From the NCBI GenBank assembly GCA_947626165.1, contig CANQRG010000006.1, positions 88,242 to 152,241 of the forward strand: a DNA stretch of 64,000 nt, read 5' to 3'. Below are positions 44,720 to 53,125 of the stretch, in pieces. How positions within the stretch are numbered: the first letter of the stretch is position 1; every line of letters begins with the position of its first letter. This stretch comes from an uncultured Clostridia bacterium. GTDB taxonomy: Bacteria > Bacillota > Clostridia > Oscillospirales > Ruminococcaceae. The position numbers and the translations under genes were made by a program. The notes under the pieces were generated by a model. That model made no database searches. It saw only the letters and a list, made by a program, of their open reading frames with translations, and had not been told where the DNA came from.

Positions 44720-44957
44720 GCATTTAAAATTAAGAAGTTTAGAGGCAAGACCGGCGGTCGTCCCCTGCATTATACTTTAACGTAAAATATAAAAATCAAT
44801 TAAAACTTGACGAAATATCTATAAATATGATAATATAATTATGTGTTATATTTGTTTTAAATCACATAAGAAACTATATAGCTATTCACAGTATTAAAAC
44901 CTATAAAAACCTAAACAGATAAGTATATATGTTTATAAATTAGGAGTTGTATGATTT

Positions 44958-47510
44958 ATGAAAGGTAAAGTTAAAGTTAAAGAAAAAAGCCTTACCGCAA
45001 CGATAATAATGATCGTTGTTTTATCGGTGCTTTTTGTTACCGCATATTTTCAAAGCAGTTCGATCATACGGCAGAGAAGTCTTAGCCGTATGGAGGAAGG
45101 CGTTAATACGGTTATTGAGGAGATTACAGGTAAGCTCAGCAGAGACAGTAAAATTTTGAATTCCGCTGCTAACATTCTTTCTACCGCTGATAACTTTGAT
45201 ACTGAAACTATGAAGGAAGCAATGACTGCGTTTTCACCTCTTATGGAAACAATGAAAATGAATATCCTTATGCCTGATGATACGGTCATTTCACCAAGCG
45301 GCAATACATTTGACGGAAGTAATTCAATATCTTTTAAGAAAGAGGCGCCGCTAGGAGAACACGTTTCCAATCGTATGACTAGCATTATTGACGGTAATAT
45401 TCTCGTTTTGAGACATTTTGTTCCTATAGTCAAAAACGGAGAAACTGTCGCTCTGCTCTATGGTACGACAAGACTGTCTGAACTGCCGAAGGTTATGAAT
45501 ATAGATAATATCTACAACGCCAGTGCAAGCGTTTTCATTATCGACACTGAAAACGGCGATTTTATTATGGACACATGGCATGAGTCGCTTGGTAATATTA
45601 AAGACTTTAAAACACGAAAAACACGCGGAAAAGGCAGCTGGGATAACAATTTGCAGAAGCTGATGAACAGAGAAACCGGATATATTGAATACAAGTCCCA
45701 AAAGTCTAACGAGTGGACCTACCTTTACTATTCTCCCGCAAAAATCAACCAATGGACAATTGCCGTTTCTGTACCGGAAAAAGAGGCTTTCCAAAGCGTG
45801 TACGCTATTAGACGTGTTTGGTTGATAATTGCAAGTCTTGCGGTAATAGCTGTTGCGATTTATTATCTCTGGGTTCGCAAAAATGCCAAACTAGCCGTCA
45901 GCAAAGCCGTTGAACAGGCAGTCTTGGAGGAAAAGCTCCAAAAAGCCGAAGCCGCAGAACGTGCAAAGACAATGTTCTTATCAAATATGTCACACGATAT
46001 CCGTACCCCGATGAACGCTATTATCGGCTTTACAACTTTAGCCGAGACTAATATAGATAACAAAGAACGAGTTCAGGATTATCTTTCTAAAATTTTATCA
46101 TCTAGCAATCACCTGCTTAGTCTTATAAACGATATTCTCGATATGAGCCGAATAGAAAGCGGCAGGCTCAACATCGAAGAAAAAGAATGCAGTATCTCTG
46201 ACATTTTCAAGGATATGCGTAATATTATTCAGACGCAGATGCAGCAAAAACAGCTTGATTTCTTTATGGATACTATTGACGTTATCGACGAGGATATTTA
46301 TTGCGATAAGCTGCACGTCAACCAAGTTCTGCTGAACCTTTTGAGCAACGCTATTAAATTTACACCAGCAGGCGGTTCTGTTTCTCTCACTATAAAACAG
46401 AAGCAAGGCGCGCCAAAGGGCTACGGAGCTTACGAAATACGTGTTAAAGATACCGGAATAGGTATGAGCAAGGAGTTTGTAAAGCACGTCTTTTCGCCTT
46501 TTGAGCGTGAGAGAACATCTACTGTCAGCGGTATTCAGGGAACAGGTCTGGGAATGCCTATTACAAAAAGCATTGTTGAGACAATGGGCGGTACTATAGA
46601 AGTTGAGACCGAACAAGGCAAAGGTACTGAATTTATTATCAACCTTGAGTTCCGTCTGCAATCCGAATCAAAACAAATTCACCCAATAAGAGAGCTTCAG
46701 GGATTGAGGGCGCTTGTAGTTGACGATAATTTCGACACCTGCGACAGTGTTACTAAAATGCTTATGCAGATCGGTATGCGCTCTGAATGGACCCTGCACG
46801 GTAAGGAAGCGGTTTTACGTGCAAAGCAGGCTATAGAAATCGGCGACGAATACTATGCTTACATCTTAGACTGGGCGCTTCCTGATTTGGGAGGTATTGA
46901 GGTAGCAAGGCAGATACGCTCTCTTGCCGGTGAAAACATACCTATTATCATTCTCACAGCTTACGATTGGAGTGCTATAGAGGACGAGGCAAGAGAGGCA
47001 GGAGTTACCGCATTCTGCAACAAGCCTATCTTTATGTCTGAACTTAGAGACACGCTTGCGTCTGTAATAAGCAAAGCTAATTTGCCTCAAAAGGAACCGA
47101 TACTGCCTGATACATTGGAAGAGCTTAAGGGAAAGCGTTTACTTCTTGTTGAGGATAACGATCTTAACCTTGAGATCGCACAAGAGATATTAACTGAAAG
47201 CGGATTTTTAGTTGAAACGGCAGAGGACGGTACGATTGCCGTAGACAAGGTAAAAAATTCAAAGCCGGGTTATTATGATTTGATTCTTATGGACGTACAG
47301 ATGCCTATTATGAACGGCTATGAAGCTACAAAGGCAATTCGTGAGCTTGACAACAAAGAGCTAGCTGACATTCCTATTATCGCTATGACCGCTAATGCCT
47401 TTGATGAAGATGTAAAGCTGTCTATGGAGGCGAAAATGAACGGACATTTAGCTAAACCTATTGATGTGAAAAAGCTTATGGAAACTCTGCAAGAGATTTT
47501 ACTAAAATAG
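44958..47510 (+). CDS. Hybrid sensor histidine kinase with two receiver domains
   Basis: Membrane phosphorelay sensor of 850 residues. An N-terminal helix (13-33), a Cache-like extracellular domain (about 38-280: GEHVSNRMTSIIDGN, YYSPAKINQWTIAVSVP), and a second helix (about 283-303) lead into HisKA with FLSNMSHDIRTPMNAIIG (phospho-His near 348), HATPase with NLLSNAIKF, DTGIGMS and GTGLGMPITK, receiver 1 (VVDDNFDT, ILDWALPDLGG) and receiver 2 (VEDNDLNLE, ILMDVQMPIMNGYE). There is no Hpt. AGGAG lies 11 bases before ATG 44958. The ligand is unknown. Confidence 0.93.
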   Translation: MKGKVKVKEKSLTATIIMIVVLSVLFVTAYFQSSSIIRQRSLSRMEEGVNTVIEEITGKLSRDSKILNSAANILSTADNFDTETMKEAMTAFSPLMETMKMNILMPDDTVISPSGNTFDGSNSISFKKEAPLGEHVSNRMTSIIDGNILVLRHFVPIVKNGETVALLYGTTRLSELPKVMNIDNIYNASASVFIIDTENGDFIMDTWHESLGNIKDFKTRKTRGKGSWDNNLQKLMNRETGYIEYKSQKSNEWTYLYYSPAKINQWTIAVSVPEKEAFQSVYAIRRVWLIIASLAVIAVAIYYLWVRKNAKLAVSKAVEQAVLEEKLQKAEAAERAKTMFLSNMSHDIRTPMNAIIGFTTLAETNIDNKERVQDYLSKILSSSNHLLSLINDILDMSRIESGRLNIEEKECSISDIFKDMRNIIQTQMQQKQLDFFMDTIDVIDEDIYCDKLHVNQVLLNLLSNAIKFTPAGGSVSLTIKQKQGAPKGYGAYEIRVKDTGIGMSKEFVKHVFSPFERERTSTVSGIQGTGLGMPITKSIVETMGGTIEVETEQGKGTEFIINLEFRLQSESKQIHPIRELQGLRALVVDDNFDTCDSVTKMLMQIGMRSEWTLHGKEAVLRAKQAIEIGDEYYAYILDWALPDLGGIEVARQIRSLAGENIPIIILTAYDWSAIEDEAREAGVTAFCNKPIFMSELRDTLASVISKANLPQKEPILPDTLEELKGKRLLLVEDNDLNLEIAQEILTESGFLVETAEDGTIAVDKVKNSKPGYYDLILMDVQMPIMNGYEATKAIRELDNKELADIPIIAMTANAFDEDVKLSMEAKMNGHLAKPIDVKKLMETLQEILLK

Positions 47511-47546
47511 ATCACAAAATATTTTATAGTTGTGTGAAAAGAAATT

Positions 47547-47578
47547 ACCTCCCAATATGATTTGGGAGGTTTATTTTT
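47547..47578 (+). terminator. Intrinsic terminator after the second hybrid kinase
   Basis: ACCTCCCAA (47547-47555) pairs with TTGGGAGGT (47562-47570), followed by TTATTTTTT. Confidence 0.9.
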
Positions 47579-47603
47579 TAATTGACTTATTTGTTTATAT
47601 AGC

Positions 47604-47640
47604 AAAACAGCGGATAAACAATTAATCTATCCGCTGTTTT
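47604..47640 (-). terminator. Terminator after the surface-protein operon
   Basis: AAAACAGCGGATA (47604-47616) pairs with TATCCGCTGTTTT (47628-47640). A-rich and T-rich flanks suit both directions. A 23-base tandem repeat (TTTTTGTGTGTAATGTNAGTCT, written with its one variable base) follows at 47647-47692. Confidence 0.8.
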
Positions 47641-47711
47641 ATGTGTTTTTGTGTGTAATGTAAGTCTGTTTTTGTGTGTAATGTTAGTCTCGTGAACCGT
47701 TTAACTGCACG

Positions 47712-48398
47712 TTATCCCTTTCTGCGCTTTCTACGCAGATATGAATCTGCTATAATTCCTGCTGATGTAAACAACATTATTATTGCCCAGTAAGGAATAC
47801 CGCCGTTTTTACCGGTATTAGGATGCTGTGAATAAGGTAAATTTGAATTGCCGTTTACATTTGAATTTAATTTCAAACTCGGTTTTGATTTGTTGTTTTT
47901 AACCTTATTCTGTTTGCCGTCTGATTTTTTACCGTCGCTTTTGTCTGTACCGCTTACGTTATTATTAACGCCGTTAATTTCGACGTCTGAGGAATTGCCG
48001 CTGTTTGAACTCTCAAATGAGAGCGAGATTAAACAATCCTCTGGAGTGACCGTAAACACTACAGAATCGTCCGAAAGCGTCTTGATAGACACTCCGCTTG
48101 CCGTTACCTTTAGCCTTTTACCTTTGGGAAGAGATGACATTCTTATTTCGACTTCACTTCCTACGGGAAGCGCTGTTAAATCACCGGTATACGGCTTTCC
48201 GTTGACCGTAACTGTATATCCGGCGGCTTCAACATCCTTGTCCGCTGCGACGCTGACCTTACAAAGCACTATGGATACTAACGTACTTCCCACAGTGTTT
48301 GTCTCGTTCAGCTCGCTTGCCTGCACCGCTATAGCTGAAATAGGGAACAGACAGCATATAAGTAAAATAGAGAACAAACTCTTAAATACTAGCCGCAA
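47712..48398 (-). CDS. Surface protein with sortase-like C-terminal signal
   Basis: A 228-residue exported protein. A signal peptide (to about residue 27) is followed by a small beta domain (about 40-130) containing YTVTVNGKPYTGDL. A Ser/Lys/Asn-rich linker (about 135-190) leads to HPNTG near 193, a hydrophobic helix (WAIIMLFTSAGIIA) and RRKRRKG. This is the layout of an LPXTG-type cell-wall anchor with PNTG as the core. It starts at TTG with GGGAGGGAG upstream. It is the last gene of a three-gene operon read toward the left. Confidence 0.75.
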   Translation of the reverse strand: MRLVFKSLFSILLICCLFPISAIAVQASELNETNTVGSTLVSIVLCKVSVAADKDVEAAGYTVTVNGKPYTGDLTALPVGSEVEIRMSSLPKGKRLKVTASGVSIKTLSDDSVVFTVTPEDCLISLSFESSNSGNSSDVEINGVNNNVSGTDKSDGKKSDGKQNKVKNNKSKPSLKLNSNVNGNSNLPYSQHPNTGKNGGIPYWAIIMLFTSAGIIADSYLRRKRRKG

Positions 48399-48451
48399 GG
48401 CTGCTCCCTCCCTTTTTTTAATCCGTTTATTTACGGATTATTTTTCAGCTA

Positions 48452-48970
48452 TTAAGCACCAGCAGGACCTACTGCAACAGTAAATGTCAAAGTGTCAAGA
48501 TAATTACCTGCACAAGCTGCACTACCTGTGTTAATATCCTTGATAGTTAAGGTTTCCGTGCCAGAAGAACTACCACCTTTAACTGTAAGTACTGTAGCTC
48601 CGTCTGTTAGATCAGTACCTGAGTTAGTTTCTGTTTCAACTTTATAACTAATTGAATGGTCACCTTTACCATCATCACACTTCATTGCAAAGCTATTTGC
48701 ACTTTTAATTGTAACAGTTAGATTGTCAGTGTCACCGATAACAACATCTGAAGCCTCTACATTACCTAATACCACATTACCTGATAATTCAGCAGACTGT
48801 ATTACTTTGTTATCTGGGATAGTAACTGTATATGCTGGTGCTCGGTTCGTAGACACCGTTGCTGTACCCGATGAATCACCACCTGAAGTAATTGCAGTAG
48901 CAGCTGAAGCTGACAATACAGTGCATGCAGCAATTGACAATGCCATTACACATGATAAAATCTTTTTCAT
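48452..48970 (-). CDS. Small secreted beta-rich protein
   Basis: A 172-residue exported protein with a clear signal peptide (KKILSCVMALSIAACTVLSASA). The mature part (about 24-172) is rich in Thr, Val, Ser and Gly with repeated beta-strand patterns (PAYTVTIPDNKVIQ, NLTVTIKSANSFAM, LDTLTFTVAVGPAGA) and two Cys. It resembles major-subunit or WxL-like surface proteins in outline, but no family motif is conclusive. AAGGAGG is eight bases before ATG 48970. It lies between a sortase-like substrate gene and a membrane-anchored protein gene, so a fibre or surface layer component is possible. Confidence 0.7.
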   Translation of the reverse strand: MKKILSCVMALSIAACTVLSASAATAITSGGDSSGTATVSTNRAPAYTVTIPDNKVIQSAELSGNVVLGNVEASDVVIGDTDNLTVTIKSANSFAMKCDDGKGDHSISYKVETETNSGTDLTDGATVLTVKGGSSSGTETLTIKDINTGSAACAGNYLDTLTFTVAVGPAGA

Positions 48971-49066
48971 GTTTATGTCCTCCTTTCCTTAAAAATTTAT
49001 ATCTTAACACGCCTTTTACAGCGTGTAGATACCGTAATTTATTTTCTTTCTTTCGTTTTTATGTAA

Positions 49067-49663
49067 TTATTTTACAACCAACTTTGTTTTCATATCCGCA
49101 TTATTGGTAGGGGTTTTGTTCTCGTCTATTCGATACGGCTGAACGTGAACATTAGCGTCATATTCGCCCTTGTCAAGACCGTGAGAAAGCGTTATACTTT
49201 GAATGTGCTTACCGGGTTCAACAAGACCCGATTTATAAAGCACTTCATAACCCTGCTTGCTGTCGTCAGGCAGGCGAAGCTCAAATGTAAGGTAATAAAG
49301 ACCCTTGTTTTCTTCGGGGTTGTAGAAATCTACAGATATTTCGGTATGATTTTCCGGAATATTTATTGAGGGCCAGCCGGGAATTTTAACTCCTCTTTTA
49401 GTGGTCGTCGCAGTTGTTGGCTGAGTATAATCTTTGGCGTTTGGGTCAAAATACAAACCAACGCCGCCCTGCACAGGCTGAACCTCGCTTTTTGCAAGAC
49501 GAGAATAGATGAAAATTCCTGCGGCTACAAGAAATATCATAAGAAGAATAAGAAGAATAATTTTAATCGCTTTGCGCTTTTTACTAACGTAATCTTGAAC
49601 AATCTCAACTTGCTCATTGTCCAGACCGTCGAAATTATTTTCATCAAAGCTGTTATCGCTCAA
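49067..49663 (-). CDS. Single-pass membrane protein with extracellular beta domain
   Basis: About 198 residues from the preferred TTG start at 49663 (SDNSFDENNFDG...), which has AAAGGACGAG upstream. An acidic cytoplasmic N-terminus, one membrane helix (IKIILLILLMIFLVAAGIFIYS) and an extracellular part with a Thr-rich linker (TQPTTATTTKRG) and a beta domain (ISVDFYNPEENKGLYYLTFEL split, LSHGLDKGEYDANVHV). No family recognised. It is the first gene of the operon and begins only 78 bases from the left inverted repeat of the invertible segment. Confidence 0.7.
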   Translation of the reverse strand: MSDNSFDENNFDGLDNEQVEIVQDYVSKKRKAIKIILLILLMIFLVAAGIFIYSRLAKSEVQPVQGGVGLYFDPNAKDYTQPTTATTTKRGVKIPGWPSINIPENHTEISVDFYNPEENKGLYYLTFELRLPDDSKQGYEVLYKSGLVEPGKHIQSITLSHGLDKGEYDANVHVQPYRIDENKTPTNNADMKTKLVVK

Positions 49664-49740
49664 ACAAACTCGTCCTTTCTTAAATAAAAAATAAATTGAA
49701 TAAAAATACATAAAACAGAAAATACTAGAAATGCATCTGT

Positions 49741-49764
49741 TTTTCGCAGAGTTAATTACTCTGT
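49741..49764 (+). repeat. Left inverted repeat of the invertible segment
   Basis: 24 bases containing GCAGAGTTAATTACTCTG, identical in reverse complement to 51140-51163. The core reads CAGAGT-TAATT-ACTCTG: two 6-base arms around an asymmetric 5-base centre, as in tyrosine-recombinase crossover sites. Confidence 0.93.
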
Positions 49765-49809
49765 TAAAAGATAATAGATTTCCCTGAAATTTTCGCATTT
49801 TCTGAAAGT

Positions 49810-49829
49810 TTGACGGCTTTTTTGACGGC
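49810..49829 (+). repeat. Paired TTGACGGC repeats, left
   Basis: TTGACGGC at 49810-49817 and 49822-49829, 12 bases apart. The same pair with the same spacing occurs at 50994-51013 in the same orientation. Candidate arm-type sites for the N-terminal domain of the recombinase. Confidence 0.65.
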
Positions 49830-49834
49830 GATAA

Positions 49835-50953
49835 CTAATAGCCGATAAGAGAAAGCTTATTCATATTATTTCTTTTAAGCTCCAGTGACGAGTGGACATA
49901 TCTCTGCATAGTGATGGTAGGGTTTGAGTGTCCGAGAATCTCGCTTAATGATTTCAATTCAAAGCCGACTTCAACGCATCTTGTGGCGAAAGAATGGCGA
50001 AGCGTATGGAAGTGAACGCCCTCCAGACCGCACTCTTTGGTATACTTACCGAGTCTGTATTGAAGCGCTCTTGGCTCGACAAATTTATTATCACGACCGC
50101 TAAGGACGAACTCCGAGCGGTTTTCTTTATCAAGCAGTTTAAAAAGATCAGCTGTAAAGTCAGTTAGCGGAATAATTCTAGCTGAATTATCGCTTTTAGG
50201 CTCACTTATAACTATCCTTGTTTTTGAATTGCTGTTTTCATCGAGGCTTTTAAGTCTCTGCATAGTTTGTGAAACTTTAATCGTCATATTCTCAAAAGAA
50301 ACATCTTTCCATTTAAGCGCGCAGATTTCACCTATTCTCAGACCTGTAGTCAGGGCAATCAATATACCTATTTTATAGACGTCGGGGTTTTGGAGCAAAT
50401 AATTTGTAAATATTCTTTGCTCTTTGGGCGACAGAACACGCATTTCCTTTTTTTGTTCTTTAGGGTAGCTGATTTCGATTATCGGCATACCGAAGTAATT
50501 TTTAGATGTATAATTCAGTATAGCTTGAAGCACAACAAGAATATCCTTAACGGTTTTAGAAGACAGTCCTTTTACATCTGATAATTCTCTGCTGAACTTC
50601 TCGATAACGACAGAAGAAAGCTCGCCAAGTGGGAGCTTACCTAGCAGAGGAAGAATATGATTATTAACAGCGGTAACATATTTCACATAGGTAGACTCTT
50701 TGACCTTATGATTTATCAAAAACAGCCATTCCCAGCAATAGCGTGAAAATTTTTCAGAGCTTTTTTTAGAAGCGTTCTCGACATCATTGATCAACAGTGC
50801 TTTTTTTACAGAGACTTTTTCTTTAACTTCCTTATAGCTTTTCCCATAGCAATAACCGTAATGGATAGAGCCGTCGAGCGATCTTTCCCGAACAAACCTT
50901 GCTTCCCATCTTCCGTCTTTTCTCTTATAAATATTTTCTCCTTTTTTTGACAC
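49835..50953 (-). CDS. Tyrosine recombinase (integrase/invertase)
   Basis: 372 residues. The N-terminal arm-binding domain (about 8-50: NIYKRKDGRWEARFVRER) resembles that of Tn916 Int. A core-binding SAM-like domain spans about 65-165. The catalytic domain has Arg in TGLRIGEICALKW near 205, Lys in ISEPKSDNSARIIPL, HTLRHSFATRC near 317-327 (His, Arg), ILGHSNPTI (His) and the Tyr of MQRYVHSS near 352, so all catalytic residues are present. Start is GTG with AAGGAGG seven bases upstream. It is enclosed by perfect inverted repeats, so I infer that it is a DNA invertase and not a prophage integrase. Confidence 0.93.
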   Translation of the reverse strand: MSKKGENIYKRKDGRWEARFVRERSLDGSIHYGYCYGKSYKEVKEKVSVKKALLINDVENASKKSSEKFSRYCWEWLFLINHKVKESTYVKYVTAVNNHILPLLGKLPLGELSSVVIEKFSRELSDVKGLSSKTVKDILVVLQAILNYTSKNYFGMPIIEISYPKEQKKEMRVLSPKEQRIFTNYLLQNPDVYKIGILIALTTGLRIGEICALKWKDVSFENMTIKVSQTMQRLKSLDENSNSKTRIVISEPKSDNSARIIPLTDFTADLFKLLDKENRSEFVLSGRDNKFVEPRALQYRLGKYTKECGLEGVHFHTLRHSFATRCVEVGFELKSLSEILGHSNPTITMQRYVHSSLELKRNNMNKLSLIGY

Positions 50954-50993
50954 GATAGAACCTCCTTATAATAAATATGTAATATTATAAGGC

Positions 50994-51013
50994 TTGACGG
51001 CTGATTTGACGGC
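50994..51013 (+). repeat. Paired TTGACGGC repeats, right
   Basis: TTGACGGC at 50994-51001 and 51006-51013, the counterpart of 49810-49829. Confidence 0.65.
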
Positions 51014-51103
51014 GTTTTCTATAAAAAAGCACGGTTTAGCCATTGATTTTAATTGAAACAAAGGTATTTATATGAACATTTTGTAAACATTGGTACAAAA
51101 CAC

Positions 51104-51132
51104 TTGACAAAATTAATTGCTTATGATAAATT
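51104..51132 (+). promoter_or_regulatory. Outward-facing promoter in the invertible segment
   Basis: TTGACA (51104-51109), 17 bases, TAAATT (51127-51132) with an extended -10 TG (TGATAAATT). The predicted start is at or just before the right inverted repeat, so transcripts would begin at the crossover site. Confidence 0.8.
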
Positions 51133-51139
51133 ACTAAGC

Positions 51140-51163
51140 ACAGAGTAATTAACTCTGCGAAAA
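51140..51163 (-). repeat. Right inverted repeat of the invertible segment
   Basis: Reverse complement of 49741-49764, 24 of 24 bases. Confidence 0.93.
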
Positions 51164-51174
51164 CAATAGAAAAC

Positions 51175-51212
51175 AAACAGCGAGGAAGAGAACATCGTCC
51201 CCGCTGTTTTTA
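51175..51212 (+). terminator. Terminator facing the outward promoter
   Basis: AAACAGCG (51175-51182) pairs with CGCTGTTT (51202-51209), extended by AGGA/TCC, followed by T5. It sits 12 bases outside the right inverted repeat, so the promoter is silent in this orientation. Confidence 0.85.
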
Positions 51213-51304
51213 TTCTCATAATTTAATTACGAATACCGGCAGTCCGAATATTATTTAGTCTTACTGCACTGTCATTAAGGGAATAATAAACAAAAAAGAG
51301 CTAT
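51207..51304 (+). repeat. Direct repeat A, left copy
   Basis: About 98 bases, nearly identical to 59724-59823 (contains ATTACGAATACCGGCAGTCC and the start of a terminator hairpin). The two copies bound the AT-rich accessory block 51.3-59.7 kb. Confidence 0.85.
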
Positions 51305-51331
51305 CAGACTTTCAAAAAAATCTGATAGCTC
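51292..51331 (-). terminator. Terminator after the TPR gene
   Basis: On the minus strand GAGCTATCAGA (from 51331) pairs with TCTGATAGCTC (to 51298), followed by T6. Confidence 0.88.
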
Positions 51332-51394
51332 ATTTTTCTACAGTATATCACACAGCTTGCTTATGCCTACTGTTTCACCAAATATATTAGCTAA

Positions 51395-53125
51395 TCATAT
51401 ATTTATATCTGGCGGAATGAAATACCCATCTTCAATAGCTGTTCGAACTCTATCATTTAAGGGGGTTCTATCCTCAAATTGAAATTTTTTACTTACGTTA
51501 AATAGAATCATAGCGATGTTATTTTCAGCAGATCCAACAACATCAATATCATCCCACCATTTAAATGCCTCGTCTATATTTTCAATGGGTTTATTCATTA
51601 TTTCTACGGCCTTTTCCCAACTTGTTTCATGATTATCTGAACCACTTACATAGCATAAAGCTTTATTAGTACACCACAATGCATCATCCAAATTACTACA
51701 CTGGTCCAATAATTCTGATACTGTAGAATGAGTAAATTTTGTCTCGCCTCTTCTTTTCATAAATGCAAGGTTTAACAGACAGCCTTTGTGATTAACGTTA
51801 TATTTTGCAACAATTAAAAAGCCTTTTTCAGCGATATTTTTATTTCCTTGTGTATATAAATTTACTGATACAGAATTAAGGAGTTTACAGAAAGAATCTA
51901 AATTATCTGAAGCTATTGACGGATTTGAGGTCTTCACTTCGGTGTTAATAGAAAAAATTTTCGAAATCAATCTTTCAACATTTGCTAAATGATTTTCATT
52001 ACCTTGATAAAACTTAATCAAGAAACAATTACAGGATTCTATATATTGTTTTAGGGCAGGGATAAAATTTTTACTTTCTAATTCCAAATCACCAATCTTC
52101 TCATCGATTTTAGCAATCATTGCTTCTGAATCAATATTAGAATTCAAATTGCTTTTTAGGTGCGATTTAGTCGTCTCATCATCAGGATCCAGTTGGAATG
52201 CTATATTCAAATCTGCAATCATCAAATCATACAATTCTTGTTTTTTTACTTGATTATATTCATTATGCATTAGATGTTTATAAGTGAGACTTCTATTAAT
52301 GTAGGCTTTTTTACAACCATCATCAAGTTCAATTGCTTTATTGTAGTCGTCAAGAGCTTTATCAAATTCACTCATATCGTCAAAACAAGCTCCTCGATTA
52401 GCATATGTTGAGGCATCTTCCGGATCAAGCTTAATAGCCTTTGAGTAAAACGATATTGCCTTCTTATAATCACCCTTTTTGTTCAATGCTACGCCTATGT
52501 CTCCATAACATGAAGACTTATCGAATCCTTTTTTCAAAGCAAATTTATAGTCACTAATTGCTTCATCGTACTTTCCCATATTGTCATAAATAAAGCCTCG
52601 TTCCATATATGCGTCAGGCTTTGCTGGATACTTATCAATTACTTTAGACATATTGCAAAGTTTGTCATAATTTGTCATTTCTCCGTTAAAATCATTAGCA
52701 ACAGCATCTATTATTTCAACTTGGTAACGAGCTTCTTGTGCAGAATCACTTGTATTTGAAATTATGCTATCCAATTTACCTATTCTCTTATCAATTTCAT
52801 GTGGAGCCTTAAACACAATAAGTGCACCAAAAATAGTATAAACTGCCGCAATAATACCCACGACAGAGACCAACCTACTCATTTCAGCTTCAGCCTTTTC
52901 AGATAATGCAATGTAAGAGTCATAATAGACGGTATCATTCGATATGGAAAGATTGTTCATATAATCATCCAATGATGATTGTATGGATTTAATTTCTTGT
53001 TTCATTGTAAAAATAATATTAGCGAAAAAACACATGCCTACTATAAAAGCTATAATTATTATAACCGAAAAACTGGTCATAATAGTACGTGCAATAGTAT
53101 GAGTTTTATGATTCGTATTAGTCAT
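51395..53125 (-). CDS. Membrane protein with TPR repeats
   Basis: 576 residues. Two membrane helices (about 13-38 and 82-103) flank a short acidic extracellular stretch. Tandem tetratricopeptide repeats (about 150-300) include AYMERGFIYDNMGKYDEAISDY, AISFYSKAIKLDPEDASTYANRG and ALDDYNKAIELDDGCKKAYINR (each given in part). A helical C-terminal region of unknown fold follows. TPRs bind other proteins, but no catalytic domain is visible. The ATG overlaps the stop of a 63-codon ORF by four bases. Probably an accessory or defence-associated gene by location. Confidence 0.8.
   Translation of the reverse strand: MTNTNHKTHTIARTIMTSFSVIIIIAFIVGMCFFANIIFTMKQEIKSIQSSLDDYMNNLSISNDTVYYDSYIALSEKAEAEMSRLVSVVGIIAAVYTIFGALIVFKAPHEIDKRIGKLDSIISNTSDSAQEARYQVEIIDAVANDFNGEMTNYDKLCNMSKVIDKYPAKPDAYMERGFIYDNMGKYDEAISDYKFALKKGFDKSSCYGDIGVALNKKGDYKKAISFYSKAIKLDPEDASTYANRGACFDDMSEFDKALDDYNKAIELDDGCKKAYINRSLTYKHLMHNEYNQVKKQELYDLMIADLNIAFQLDPDDETTKSHLKSNLNSNIDSEAMIAKIDEKIGDLELESKNFIPALKQYIESCNCFLIKFYQGNENHLANVERLISKIFSINTEVKTSNPSIASDNLDSFCKLLNSVSVNLYTQGNKNIAEKGFLIVAKYNVNHKGCLLNLAFMKRRGETKFTHSTVSELLDQCSNLDDALWCTNKALCYVSGSDNHETSWEKAVEIMNKPIENIDEAFKWWDDIDVVGSAENNIAMILFNVSKKFQFEDRTPLNDRVRTAIEDGYFIPPDINI

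Larger units (their letters stand above)
49741..51163. mobile_element. Predicted invertible DNA segment (recombinase plus outward promoter)
   Basis: A 1.42-kb segment bounded by perfect 24-bp inverted repeats. It encodes a complete tyrosine recombinase and carries a strong promoter (51104-51132) at its right edge pointing outward. To the right that promoter runs into a terminator (51175-51212). Inversion would place it at the left edge facing the surface-protein operon that begins at 49663. As read here the switch is OFF. Confidence 0.8.

Noticed and set aside
49741..49764. Left inverted repeat as a simple terminator
   Set aside because: No T run follows, the stem is A/T rich and short, and a perfect copy exists at 51140-51163.
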